DNA of 64,000 nucleotides from contig OY727100.1 in the NCBI GenBank assembly GCA_963402885.1, positions 20,803,665-20,867,664 of the forward strand, given 5' to 3'. The stretch comes from Antedon bifida. Lineage: Eukaryota > Echinodermata > Crinoidea > Comatulida > Antedonidae. How positions within the stretch are numbered: position 1 is the first letter of the stretch; every line of letters begins with the position of its first letter. Shown piece after piece: positions 36,401 to 49,000 of this stretch. Below the pieces are notes generated by a model. It was not told the DNA's origin. It was given only the letters and a program-made list of their open reading frames with translations, and ran no database searches. The position numbers were made by a program, and so were the translations under genes.

Positions 36401-39400
36401 CACTAAAACACAGAACACATATAATCAGGTTATTATGTATACCTATATTAGGTATTATATAACACCTAAATAAATTCCTGTCATATGATTGGACGCTTGT
36501 GGGGCACATGGCGTGCAATAGTACGCACTATTAAACGATCGTTTAATAGTACTTTTTTTCGTGAAAAAAAAATATTTGTTTTATACTATTGCTTTTAAAA
36601 TACAACAGCGCCACCTATTTTGTAGTAGATTTGAAAGATAACAGGTTAAATATCAACTCGGCTTTGCTTCGTTGATATATAATTCACCTCATGCCATTAC
36701 ACTCATAAACATTCATATTTGTATATTATAATATTATTATACCAAAATATTTCATCAATCCAGTACATATATTATGATATACAGTATTATATTTCAAGAT
36801 ACTTCGAGAATTTTGTATTATTATTAAAATGTTTTTTAAACGATAGAAGCGCTTACTTACATATTAAAATAAAGGCTATCTCCACAATAACTTTTGCCTT
36901 TTTCTGATCATTTTGTCCCAAATAGTGACCAACCAAAATCGTTACGGAAACGCAGAATCCTATCAAAACCTGAAAGAATAATTACTCTACGTTAGTACAA
37001 ATTATAACACAACTGAGTAGATTCTTGTAACTTGATTGGAGAATTGTGGGTCACATGATATTCAATAACTAACTCTGCGATAATTGATTTTTACAATTTT
37101 ACCATAATTGTAAATTGATCTTTGCAAATTCTTAATGTTTCTATATTCTCAGAATGTTGGTTACTATTTTTTGCAAAACACTATTATTAAACTTTTTTCA
37201 ATACATTTGCATTCGTCTGCGTATTCACGTCATCAAGAGTGCAATTGCCTTATTTGCGAGTGCAATTTGGTTATATTCCTGTTTAATGTATACATTATTA
37301 CAAACTATCCAGAATAATGCACAAAGTGTAAACACAATTTTTACTGAACTAAAGATTCTTTGGTGCTAAGTATAGTAAAGGTTTCCCCTCTGATAGGTGT
37401 ATGGAAATCGAACAGCAATAATAGCAATTTACCGCCGTTAATTTGACCACTAATAAAACAACTTACCAATACAATATATTCAGCAAGTATGTCAAATGCA
37501 CCGAATACTGCAACCTCAAAAGCCCCAAATTCTCCTATAAAAATAATAAAAGTTTTATTATTATGCTAATTAACTATAAATTATGTTTTCGTTACTATTA
37601 TTTATTAAAAGAACAAGGCCATATAGATGGCTGCAGTTGCGTGCTCAAGTTAGTATTTACCGACCGACGAACTGACCGACCGATCAACCGACTGACCGAC
37701 CAACCAACTGACCGACATAGTGAGCTGTAGAGTCGCGTTGCACGCGACTAAAAACATCTAATCGCCACTGCTGACGCATCATAAAAGAGGCGCTACGGTT
37801 AATTAATTAATTATCGTATGAGGATACAAGCACGTTTTACAACCGTTGATTTGTTTTATTGACGAATAAATATATCTATATATCAATTGTTTTGAAATTG
37901 TTTAAAATTACAATACCTGATAGTATATAACATATCATAATGGAAACCTGCATTATTTCGAGCGTAAGACATCCGTGTACAGCGATTGAGAAAAATTCGC
38001 CCCAGTTCTCCAAAGATTTGAGAGAAAAAACTATTAAGAGAATACAAAACGAAATTAATTTACAAAATAAAAAAGATCCCCAAATCAGGAATCTAAAAAA
38101 TATTAAGGGGTCACCTTTGGGACTCAACTAAGTGTTCCCTTAATATGGTTGTCCTCTAGATATCGATTGGACTTTCGATTCAATAGGTTTAACAAAAGAG
38201 TGGTTACCGTGTATTAGATTGGTTCTAAGTGAATGGTGTTTCATCAATATATATGTATGATATATCTATGAATTAAAGCTGGAAATAAAACTTACATTCA
38301 AGATCTTCGTACTTGTATACATATATTATTAATATGAAACAATTAAGGTATTGTGAAATCAACATAGCAATGGCCGAACCTCTATAAAGATAAATCAAAT
38401 GTAGAAAAGAACATAACAGTAATAATGACTACTGTCACTAGATAGAGTCTAACTGACATTCGAATGTCATCTAGAAACGAGTCTAGCCGTATTAAATACT
38501 TTTGATACGTTATTTCTTTGTCAATAGGTCCATACAGACAAGTTATAATGTTAATACAGCTAGACTCATTTCTTGATGACTTTCAATAGTCAGTTTAAAA
38601 AACAAAATTAAAATAATCAAAAACATTATAAATTATAATATATTTAATTTATACATATTTGTTTACCTGAATCCCATGTCCAACACATAAACTAGAATGT
38701 AATTAAGTAGTATATTAAAACATATACTGACGATAGCTGCTATTGCCGTGACGCCAATCTTGTCTTTGCATTGTAGTATACGACCAAGACCAAATGTGAT
38801 AAACACAGCCTACAATTGAAATCACCAAAAAAAAAATTAAGCTTGAATTGCTATACAATTTAATTAATATTCAAATGGCCGAGAAGTTAAAGCGTGGTTC
38901 CCACTAGAATGCAACGCAGCGACGTATCGACGCGAAGTGCTGTATTGCGTAATCACAACTGGGAGCCGACAACGCAATAGTGCTGCAAACATCGTAGGTT
39001 TGATTTTACGCAGGCGGGGGCAAACACAATGATTGGAAGGGCATTTCCTTACGTTACGTTACATTACGTCGCTAGTGAGAACCAAGCTTTAGGCAGGGGC
39101 GCCATTTGCCGTAACTAAAGAGCCAACAATATCTGCATGAGTTTGAGGCCGGCTCGCGGGATCGCTCCTAGTTATGGTGGTGGAACAAATCTTCTCGGAT
39201 AAGGACTATAAACCGTAGTTCTAGTGTAGGCCTACACAGTTCGTGTGAATTTCAAAGAACCCATGGAGTTTATTATTCGAGACGAGTAGGGATTTGTGAA
39301 CTCGTACAATCAATAGCCTATATTCAGGTAACCACCACCTATATGACAGCACAGTGATTAATTTACTAAGGTAATTCTTGGTCATATGTGCATAAAGATA

Positions 39401-42074
39401 CAAAAGAAATAGATACAAATAATCGCACATCCATGTTGTACTTAAAGTAGCAACATCTTGCTTGTTCCATGACATCTAGAGCCATTAAAGAACAAACACC
39501 ACTCTGAAAAATCGTTTCGGATTCGGTGTGAAAAAAAAAGAAAAGGGCATCATGCAAATTCACCCTTGTGACGTAATGAACATGATGATGTCATATCACA
39601 ACCATATTTAAGCATATCACTACCATATTTAAGCATTTCACTACCATATTTGGGCATATGAAAAAAGCTAACGGGGTTAGCGTAATGAGCATATGATGCA
39701 TAAAGTTTCCCGTGAAAGTTCATTTGCTAATTAAACAATTTGAGCCATAAACTGTTTTGTGATGAGTTTTTTAATATAAGTTACTTACAAGAGTTGCTGG
39801 AGTAAATGTCCGTACAAAAATACCCACCAACCTAAGAGAAAATATAAATATACATGCGTCAAACTAGGCCCTAAACAATGTTAATTGATAAAAAGTCAAA
39901 AGTTCAAAGATAATTTTGAATGTATTATTAAATTAAAACATAAACAACGTTTAGAAAAACATAAACAGTTGTTATAAATACTTCGTAAAGACGACCCTAT
40001 CTATTTATCTACTTACCCAATTATATTTGGGTCGTCAACTGCTAATATCAAAATCTCTTCAATATTTATAAGTACAGCACTACAGAGCAGTGACGCAATT
40101 ATTGATAGATACACCATCTTTTGAAGGAAGATTCCTTGTGATCGTCCGAGGTTTGCTCCGTGAGCCTGTAAAAATTTGTTTAGGGAACTTTCGATTTTGA
40201 GACGACACAACAATTATGCGTAGGGCTCGAGCCCCGGCCCCCAGGTAGTCAAATGAATATATACCACACCAAGGTATAGAGTGTGGTAAGCACGTCACAA
40301 CTTTCCCACATGCGCAAATCTAACTTGACCTAACGTCAGGTCAGGGGTCATCGCAAATTGAAAGCTTATTCTATCCTCAACAATATTTATTTATTTATCA
40401 AACATTTGGCAAATGGGTTATACATAATTTATAATTTGAAAAGTATATAAAAAAAATAAATAAACCGGATTATACAGTTAACAAGACAAATTTCGTCATA
40501 TCATATAAAGAATTAAAATGAATAACATATTTTGTAAGTTTTACTTTTCATTGCACAAACTACTCAGACTGTTTTTCCAGAGTTTTGCTGCTTAGAGTTT
40601 TGGAAAAGAGTTGTTAACAGGTACTCTATAATTGTGTATTATCTCTATTATTAGGGGAATTATCAATAGGGAATTCAATCAATCATTCAATCAATCATCG
40701 ACATTTATTCCAAATAAAAAATAAAAATAAATACAAAATTACAATGAAAAGGATCATGGAATTGTATACGAAATACGCACAAGTGTTTTAAACATGTAAC
40801 CCTAACAAAATTGAACAAACATTAATACCCAAAAAAACCCAAAATAAAAATGCGATTTCTTAACTTAAATATTTCTATTGATATAAAGTTGCTTTAATCT
40901 CTGTTTAACGTTTGGGAATGTTTTACATATTCTGCTAGATTATTCCAAATACGTGTTCCTTGATAAGATTATTCCTGGTGCGTTTTAGTTGTGGACACAG
41001 AAGTCTGAGAAGGCGTATCAAGCAAGACTCCTGATACTAAACTACCCTACAAAATTACAAATTATATTATGCAGGGCTTACAATGTATATAAGCGATTTT
41101 TACATAAACCTTTTTACTCATAAATGAATGCTGTACAAAAACACTTATAAGAAACAAACCAAACATCAAAGTCTTCGTCATAAAGATATGCCGTGTAACA
41201 TTTTATAGTAAATTTGTTTATGAATACATTTATACTTACAACAGAAAAGTATGTGTTACACACTGTCATTGAACCGGTTGCGGGAACAATGCAAAATGAA
41301 CATAAAAACTAAAAATGAATAAACAGAATAATTATCATTATTTAAATATACAATTATTATAATAACAATTATTTTGAAATAGGGTGGTTAAATAGGAATA
41401 ATTAACCGTTTATAATAATACAATTAATTAATACACGTTTCATGCTTATTACAATACAGGTATTGATTCCATATGAGCTGAAAAAAAAATTGTTTAAAAA
41501 TGAATTTAAAACGTTTTTTTTTACTATTGAAACTGTATTAATTGTGTGTGTTATAATTTCTTACCGCCTGTGCTAACGTTATTGCGGCCATTTCATTCTG
41601 CCCTAAACGAGTGCAGAACAGCACACATACCGTCAACATTAGGTACTCGAGACAAACTGACAATGTCTGCAAGCAAAAATGAATAATATAGGTCTAACTA
41701 TAAGATAAAAAAAACTAGCCCTATTTGAAAATGCGCTTATATTTTTCTACTATTACTGTTTATATGAGAACTAACATCGGGAAATGGGATGACAATAATA
41801 ATAATAAAACATTAAAATGAGTAATTACGTGTATTCAATAACGTTAGTAACTGAAAAAACACGCGAGTATTATGCGTAGCCCTCAATCGCTCTATAGACC
41901 TTTAGGCCTACACAAAAAAAAAACAAAATAAACAGATGATACAGGGATAATAAGTATATACATACAATATCGACAACTTACCAAAATACTTCCCATTTTT
42001 ACAAGTTCTTTAACTCCGTCTTTAAACATTGATAATGTAAGCGGCTCCCAGCGAGTCTCCATTTTCTCCGCCAT
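33416..42074 (-). CDS. MATE-family (SLC47-like) efflux transporter, gene B
   Basis: Fifteen minus-strand exons: 41982-42074, 41565-41666, 41240-41308, 40017-40165, 39789-39831, 38667-38809, 38296-38381, 37917-38030, 37467-37534, 36861-36969, 36327-36402, 35930-35999, 35213-35342, 34215-34309, 33416-33667. The sum is 532 codons plus stop, with GT-AG introns. Key features: CTRLGQNEMAAITLAQA in exon 2 (end of TM1), GANLGRSQG near residue 92, Glu in LTLEIM near 253, VGHYLGQND near 302, QAVGRQNIG near 383, DYVGYVYTSD in exon 11. The C-terminal exon has an acidic and basic linker, then ETSSLIENTQYRLSK and a final hydrophobic helix. The family exports organic cations in exchange for protons at the plasma membrane. 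The stop is 991 bp from the start of A. Intron 13 carries a 0.5-kb GAT-type microsatellite. Substrate is unknown. Confidence 0.93.
33806..34034. mobile_element. TTAA-flanked foldback MITE (piggyBac-like), copy 1
   Basis: TCTTTCACACGTTG at left and CAGGTGTGAAAGACCC at right are inverted copies, TTAA lies outside both ends, and inside arms around TTCCGGTCCGG and AACCGCAACAGGAGCCGG also pair. It is a diverged relative of 58384-58571. Intron 14 of gene B. Confidence 0.65.
34431..34974. repeat. GAT/GTT microsatellite expansion
   Basis: About 540 bp of GATGAT, GATGTT and GATGAC triplets and hexamers in intron 13 of gene B. A smaller block follows at 35120-35178. The same intron in the paralogs has much shorter GAT tracts: 25672-25715 (A), 43636-43694 (C), 47125-47250 (D), 58080-58135 (E). 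The long open frames on both strands, rich in Met or Ile, are products of the repeat. Confidence 0.95.
36527..36550. repeat. Perfect 24-bp palindrome
   Basis: Half-site ACTATTAAACGA followed by its exact complement; an extra AATAGT immediately left (36519-36524) could form an alternative hairpin. Intron 10 of gene B. Confidence 0.8.
37655..37755. repeat. Hairpin-headed GGTC repeat, copy 2
   Basis: A GACC-rich degenerate tandem (ACCGACCGACGAACTGACCG) leads into ACATAGTGAGCTGTAGAGTC and the hairpin AGTCGCGTTGCACGCGACT. It is the reverse of the copy at 20505-20600. Intron 8 of gene B. Confidence 0.65.
38431..38600. mobile_element. CTGCAGCTGT MITE, near-full copy
   Basis: TGTCACTAGATAGAGTCTAA..CATCTAGAAACGAGTCTAGC at left and GCTAGACTCATTTCTTGATG..CAATAGTCAGTTTA at right form the inverted arms; the outermost CTGCAGC part is lost. 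Intron 6 of gene B. Confidence 0.6.
38890..39089. mobile_element. TA-flanked AAGCTTGGTTCCCAC MITE, long form
   Basis: Inverted ends with TA on both sides (38888-38889, 39090-39091); long-form interior. A family 2 SINE begins directly after it. Intron 5 of gene B. Confidence 0.85.
39094..39310 (+). repeat. tRNA-derived SINE, family 2, copy 3
   Basis: Plus-strand copy, truncated at its head: AGAGCCAACAATATCTGC, then GAGTTTGAGGCCGGCTCG, TCTTCTCGGATAAGGACTAT and a tail ending GAGACGAGTAGGGATTTG. Intron 5 of gene B. Confidence 0.75.
39575..39660. mobile_element. Palindromic AAGCTCTGTC MITE, core fragment
   Basis: GATGATGTCATATCAC followed by three CACTACCATATTTAAGCAT-type units; both outer arms are missing. 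Intron 5 of gene B. Confidence 0.55.
40680..41000 (-). mobile_element. Decayed LINE 3' end
   Basis: On the minus strand, around 40985-40850, a broken frame reads TRIWNNLAEYVKHSQTLN, which matches the C-terminal pattern (IWNxLP..VK.S.SL..FK) of CR1/Jockey-type reverse transcriptase ORFs, followed by an A/T-rich tail with AATCAATCA repeats. A similar tail-like tract lies at 40380-40660. Intron 3 of gene B. Confidence 0.45.
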
Positions 42075-43028
42075 GACACAGAACACTTTCTCTCTGACCA
42101 ATACTGTACGAATAAATCTATTGACAGGCCTACGGCCGATACGGTACTGGAATAATACAGTCGTATGACTAAGGCGCTTTCACTTTTTAAACAGCATAAT
42201 GTTACGTCGAATTACTTTCAATAAGACAGGTCACTATTTGTTAAAACTTAACGACGAGTTCTTTTATGGAATTTTGCGAAGTAAAGGTGAATAGAACAAG
42301 CGCTGTGGAATAATTATTTGTACACTGTTACGTATGTTTTGATTTGAATAGTCTCAATTAAGAGTAGGCATCGAATTACCAACATCAGTGTATATTTTAT
42401 ATTATCTATAATGAAGCAAGAACATGATGAGATGATGAAATGGGGTCTCAGGAAGCCAGGAGGTTTTTGTGATAGATACCCCATATTACAAAATAATTGA
42501 AAATGGATTTACAAAAGAAATAGTTCAAGTTTAACAGTAAAAAAAGATAAAGAGAGGAGAAGACCACAAAATGGACAAGCAAATTATTTACAGACAAGAA
42601 TAAAGAAAAGAGAAATATGTACAGTGTAGTTTTTTTTAATAGTAATTATAATATCATTTACGAAACAAATAAGAATTTGTGTTTTACATGAATGTACAGC
42701 AATAGTAGTTTAAAAAATAATATATATACATTATTATTCTTAAATCCTTTAAGGTTCCTCTCATATTTGCCTGAGAATTTCCTTAAAATTGTATTTATTA
42801 AAAATTGTCGGTGTAAAATCAAAGAAGCTTAATTCTTTGTCAAGCTAGAAAAATTAAATAGCCTCGTCAACTCCAAGGTCATGAGTTGTATGTAACTCAT
42901 TACTTTTTCTATTTGACTTTAAGCCTCATCCTGTAATTCGTGAGTTCTTTGCTTTAGTTGGATGCGTATGATTTTTTTTTTAATTATCCATGCTAATTAT
43001 ATACATTTAAGTTTTTTTATTTAATATT
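42075..43028. other. Spacer between genes C and B
   Basis: Holds the 5' flank of gene B and the 3' flank of pseudogene C. The part at 42230-42335 (GCGAAGTAAAGGTGAATAGA) resembles the flank of the exon-1 relic at 45330-45430, so it may include conserved promoter sequence. No obvious TATA element can be singled out. Confidence 0.45.
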
Positions 43029-43782
43029 TTAATGAAGTAAATAAATAAAAAAACTTGCTAAAAACAGTAAAATTGGAATAATAATTGTTGTCTTGCTCAA
43101 TTTGTAATTGGTATTTGCAATAAGTGAACTTGACTCTTCTTTCCCCTCATTTTGTAACTCTTCGTTTGCTTCAACGCTATTAAGTGTTCTTAAGTCTTCT
43201 TCACGACATCTCTCGATAGACTTAAATAAGGACACATATGGTAAAAGAACAGAAACACGGTAACAAGAAAGTATAAAAAGTCTTAGTAAGAATTTAAAAA
43301 AGTATGCCTAAATGGTGGTATACTTTGCACAAGTTTGGCCACTATACCTACCGAACTATTCATCAATGTCCTGGTTTGGAAAAGTAAATAGTAGACCTAC
43401 AGCTGATATTCTGACTCAATAAATATCGTATCTTGCATCGTCAGATTGAAGCAATAAGTGTTTTTATTTCAAACTAAATCTACCTTATATGCTGAGGGTT
43501 TTCAGCATTGAGGAGTACTCTTCAAACGCACCAGGTCCGCTTCCTTTTTGAAATCTATGTATATAAAGACCTGCAAAAAAAGTTCTTTCTTACGTGAATG
43601 TAATAATAAGAATAAGTGGTATTAGGAAGAAAGGGTGAGAATGATGATGACGATGGTGCTGATGATTATGAAGATAATGATGTTGATGTTGAGTTACGCA
43701 CGCGCAAACATAAGTTTCCTAATGATGTCTTTGGTTATATATTCTGCAAATATTTGGGCCTAATTATTCAAAATTTCTGATA

Positions 43783-43824
43783 CTAGATGGTACGCGAGCG
43801 AAGTGAGCGTACTATACCATCTAG
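43783..43824. repeat. 42-bp imperfect palindrome
   Basis: Arms CTAGATGGTA and TACCATCTAG enclose GAGCGAAGTGAGCG-type sequence. It lies inside pseudogene C and looks like the end or core of a dispersed element. Confidence 0.6.
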
Positions 43825-44496
43825 GTCGTGCCCACAGATGGTTCTCTAATACATAATAATTTCAGTGTTAAGAAACTGGCGATTTCAAATGTACGTACCG
43901 CAGGACAATAATACATGTTGTTTACAGGAACGAATAAATAGACACTGTGATTTATGTACTCAACTAAAATTAGCACCCTGGGAATCACTTCCGAAAGAGA
44001 AACTTGTCACAAAATAAGACCAATTGTTTAAGTCAGATTTAAACAAACTTAATTTGTGTTTTATATGTAACATTAGGGTTGAGGGATGGGGAAGAGGATG
44101 GGTGCAAAGAGGAACAATTTGTAAATATATTCTTTATCCATTTATCTGATATATGCCTATTTGAAATTTCTGTACACTTACCTGAATCCCATATCCAGCA
44201 CATACGATGGTAGCTGCTACTGACGTGACGGCCATTTTATTCCTGCACTGCATAATATTCGACCAAGACCAACTGTGATAAAGACAGCCTAAAATATACC
44301 GTATAAACAAAATATTATTCCGTATATGAAGTTTCTATACAATCTTACAACGATCAAAATAACATAATAAGTTGGGCTTCCACGGTATATTCAATCATGA
44401 TAGTGTGTAGGCCTACCAATGTACGAAGGGTTATTTGTATGACTCATTTTAGGCTTCAATACGATTTAAGGCGTGTATGTAGGCCTACACGTTTAC

Positions 44497-44535
44497 ACTT
44501 TTGTCAAACTAGTTTGATAGTGTAGACAAAGCTTA
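44497..44535. mobile_element. Palindromic AAGCTCTGTC MITE, arm fragment
   Basis: TGTCAAACTAGTTTGATAGT, then GTAGACAAAGCTT, the right arm only. Confidence 0.5.
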
Positions 44536-45249
44536 CGATCTCTAGTGTAAATATTAAGTATGCATGTTAATAATTCTCCTAAACGAAGTTTTCAAATACA
44601 TGACATATCGATATAAATCACCACCCTCACTTTTCTCTTTGACATAGTAAAGGCTTGAAAAGTTAATAATTAAATATTATATATCCAATGTTTGACTTTC
44701 ATTTATTTTTTATTTTAGGCTATATATAAAAATTATAGGAAGCAAAAGTTTCACTCGAGTACGGTAGCCCTCAAATGTCACTATGTCTTAAACAGATGTA
44801 AGCCTATAGGTAGGTAGCTATATAAATAACGGTATCAGGACAAGACACGGTAACTTACCAAAATACTCCCGATTTTGAAAATGTCTTTAACTGCATTTCT
44901 AAACACTGAAAATATGAATAGCTCCAAGGTATCCGTGTCTGTTTTTTCAGCCATGATTACAGAACTGCTTCGAGCCCTAATGCTATTACAGAAGTAGAGA
45001 GTCTTGCAATTATAATACACCCACTAATGCTACTGTACACTACTCAGCCATTCTTTAGAAAAATAATTAATAGGCTTGTTATTTTCAATACAGGTATGTT
45101 GTGCTCAGGGTTGTTTAGTTTCAAGGCATGTTACCTTCAATGGACGACTTATTCCATTGAAGATTTCAATCATGGATCTAGCGTAATATTTACTAGTTAA
45201 GGAAATACAATTGGTATTATCATGTACCTCTAAAATTCAGTGACACAAA

Positions 45250-45430
45250 ACTTCAACTTAGTCTTGAAATATTGAACATGTAAATAGTTCTCAACGAGTC
45301 TCCATTTTGAAGTAGTAGTAACATTAAAGACTTTTCACTAATTTCACTACTAACAGTTGTTTATAAGGATGTTTTACGAAGTAATTGAATAGAATATTAT
45401 TTACCTTTATACTGATATTATAAAAGCAAT
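45250..45430 (-). pseudogene. Decayed MATE exon 1 with 5' flank
   Basis: On the plus strand 45265-45310 aligns with exon 1 of gene B (complement): ATTGAACATGTAAATAGTT against ATTGATAATGTAAGCGGCT, and an exact AACGAGTCTCCATTTT against AGCGAGTCTCCATTTT. The MAEK start region is destroyed. The following 100 bp (TTTTACGAAGTAATTGAATA) resemble the 5' flank of gene B at 42270-42330. It lies between D and C and shows that at least one more unit once existed. Confidence 0.6.
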
Positions 45431-46001
45431 CAATAATAATATTCTCATCTAATTATTAAAATCTATTATAATTAACACTAACCCAAAGCCGCATAGCCAT
45501 AATCATTACTGTTTGTCCCACAATGCATTTTCGAATATAACGACACAAATCACAACAACAAATAGTATTTTAATCATTAATAGGCCTGAGTGAATGCCAA
45601 TTAATATTAATCTCACTGTATACTATACACATTTTCATTTTATATATCTGTATTTTATTACTTTTACACATTTTATTGTAATTTATTTTTTATCTTTTAT
45701 CTGCATTTTTAGAAATTAAATTCAATTATTGTATGCAGCGTAATATAATATAACTTTTGACTATAGGGGGGCCTATACATTTTAAATGTTACCATGTTAA
45801 CATGTCAGTTGGCAATGTGGTCATATGTTACAAGCGTAAACAATATAGATTATCTGATAAAACTTCTAGAAAACAGGAATAAGCCTTTTGCCATTTTCCC
45901 TGACTTATGTGTATATATATGTTAATTTTTGTTATAGTTTTGCATTGAGAAGAAACCACATTTCAAATTGTGTAATAATAATCTTGAGTTCTTCAGATAT
46001 T

Positions 46002-49000
46002 TTACAAAAGGTATATAAAAATACTTGCTAGAAAAATCAAAATCGGAATGGTGAAATTCAAAGTTCTAATAATAATTGTTGTCTTGCTCAGTCTGTACTT
46101 GGTATTTGCAATAAGTAAACTTGTCTCTTCTTTCCCCTCACTTTGTAACTTTCCATTTGAACCGTTTGGTACTTCATCATCCAAAATGTCCGAGTATTCT
46201 TCTTCAGATACACGACATCTTTCAAAAGCCTAAATATAGACAAAATATGGTAAAAGGAAACGAACAATATTCCATTTTAATGTAACATAATAGTAATCCA
46301 CTTTGACCAAAAATTGGTTCGAAAAAAAATGTATTTACTAGATGGTGGTTTTTTGAAAATTAGTATAGCTACTCTAACACTAACAATAAAAAGGTTTTAT
46401 CTTATCAAGTTATTTGTTGAGTGATGAACGAATAATAAAAGTGGTAGTTACACCACAATGAGAAAAAAGTGTTTGACGCAGTTATTTGTTTTATCAGTTC
46501 TCCTTTAGATTTCAACGACCTACGATCTATGACGTCATAGGAATTTAATATTCGCATACGTTAGTTGGTTTGAAAATGTTTGTCAAGCCGTCGGACCGAA
46601 TTTGGTCGATTATAAGTCCAGCTACGACCTTTGACATGCGCATTTGAACCTGTTGGTATGGATTGAAAACAAATGAAATTGATTTGGGACAAATTATGCA
46701 CTTTTATTGATGATACAAAACGATGTAAATTGACGTAGGTCAAAGGGTGGGTCATCGCAAGTCTCCATACTACCGATGGTGCGTGCCGTCGACAAATTGA
46801 AAAGACCGTATCAAACTCACAAGCTCCGCTTCCTGTGTAAAATCTATGTTCATTAACACAGCAAGAAGAATGCATGCCTCTATAACAGTACCAAATATCA
46901 TACCGGCACAAAGACCTGCAAAAAAATAAGTTATTTTTTACGTGTATGTAATAATAAGAATAAAGCTTGGTTCCCACTACGACGTACGCATAGACGTAAA
47001 CGCGTCGCAAGCGTGTTGACCAATGACAAGCGAGAGTTCGAATAATCCATCGCCTGTGGTTGGTCAACTCACTTACGTTGCGTCGCGTCTCTAGTGGGAA
47101 CCAAGCTTAAGAAGAAAGGGTGAGGAGGAGGATGATGAGAAGGATGATGATGATGATGATGATGACGACGACGACGATAATGGTGCTGTCGCGAAGGCGA
47201 CAACGATAAAATGATAATGTCGATAATTATGAAGATAATGATGATGATGATGTTGAGCTGTGACGACATGATTAAAACAATGATGATGACGATACCTATT
47301 GCTTTCCAATCTAATTTAAATGCAAACAAAACAGACAGTGCGAGTCCACATGAATGGGAAATCAGGCTGGTGACAGTTCCAATATTCTGTCTACCAATAG
47401 CTTGTAATATTGCCTTGTTAATTCCCTGATAGAAAGAGAAAAGAAGAACATTGCCATGAATGCATGTTAAAATGGTGTATTGCTAATAAAGATTGGGGCA
47501 CACACGAACAATAGCGCTAAATGCACAATGCTTTAAAGCGCTTCACATTATCAAACACGTAGGCCTATGGAAACATACTCCCATGATGTTCCAGCTAGTA
47601 ATAGGGCGTGTGGCGCAGTGTATTGGACGTTCGACTACTAACGAGGTTCGAATCCAACTCTCGCCGTATCCTTGTACCCTTAGGCAAGATACTTTACTTA
47701 CGTTTGTCTCTCTCCACCCAGGTGCATAAATGGGAACCCGGTTCGATAAGACACAACTTTGCGCTGATTACTAGCTGCATTATGGGAGTATGTTTCCATA
47801 CGTGTTTGATCCAAAAAAAATGACTAGGGTAATAATGTTTAGAGTTTTCGCAACATTAGGCGCTATATAAATCCAGGATATTAGTATTACTCAGCGCAAT
47901 TGTGTTTGATCCTAACATGTAACCATTCACATGGGTGGAGATGGGAAAATGTAAGTAAAGTCTTGCCTACGGACATAAGCGTGGACATAACAATCGACGG
48001 GTATAGTATTTGTTCCAAACACGCGATACCAGGCACAATGCGCCATACGCATCTTACAGAAATATATTGTTAACAACAAAAGAACACTTACTTCGATTGT
48101 TGCCGAGAAAACCATTACCACAGATAAAGGTATTATCTTTGAAAATGTCGCTATTATTTCACTATAAATAAGGAATAGAATTGAATTATATTTAAAATGT
48201 CCTACTTTGTATAACAATTCAATTTGAATGTTAAATATTTACAAAGTTAGGTAGATTTTATTTCCAGTCACCAAGGACGTGAGCGCCAACCCAAGCAAAT
48301 AACCAATTACAAGTGATGGTTTAGTTCAACTGTCGCTTGTGAATCGTAAATTGTGAAAAATTCACAATTTTGGGGACGATTTTCTTTGTCCTGAAATGTA
48401 TGATAGTTTTCCCTTTTTGAGCAATTTGTCAAACCAACTGTTATTCGTTGGTCGAATGTTTTCGTTTTAAACAGGTGTATCTTATTAATTTGCATACATA
48501 CCTATCATCGGTGTAAATATATCCAGCATAATCTCGTAATAAGAGGAGTGGAAGACCAATAACGACAGCAACGCCAACTAAAACACAGAAATATAATATT
48601 CTTGTTTACAAAAATACAGAATATCATTCCCCTTCAGGACCAAACTATCATTCGTGTCAATGGGTGTCCCACAGTCTAGGTTTATAAACACTTAATAAAT
48701 TATGAAAATACTACAAAATGTTTCTTTTACTTACAATCATACCAGGTAATTTTACCTTTACTTTTACTGACCCATCATAGAACAAACTGTAGGCGTACAT
48801 TATCAGTAACTTATATAATGTATGGTGAGGTATTACGCCAATAATAAGGTCCCATCAAGAATTTCCTTTCTCTGTTTGACTTACATAGAAAAATGAACGC
48901 TGCCTTCACAATGATTTTCGCATTTTTGACATCGTTTTTTCCCAAGTATTGACCAACTAAAATTGTTACGGAACTGCTTAGTCCTATCAACATCTGAAAG

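Larger units (their letters stand above)
43029..44954 (-). pseudogene. MATE transporter pseudogene, gene C
   Basis: Only four pieces of the 15-exon structure remain on the minus strand: exon 1 (44859-44954, MAEKTDTDTLELFIFSVFRN, still with a GT donor), exon 6 (44182-44288), a stub of exon 14 (43532-43570) and exon 15 (43029-43220, 63 residues to the stop, with SSLIANTNYKLSKTT). Exon 6 has a 2-bp gain and a 38-bp loss compared with gene D and runs into a stop after KWPSRQ. Exon 14 has lost more than half its length. Exons 2-5 and 7-13 are absent. Exons 1 and 6 are most like gene D, so it is probably a D-type duplicate gutted by deletions. Exons 1 and 15 remain open, and a short transcript cannot be ruled out. 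Confidence 0.88.
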
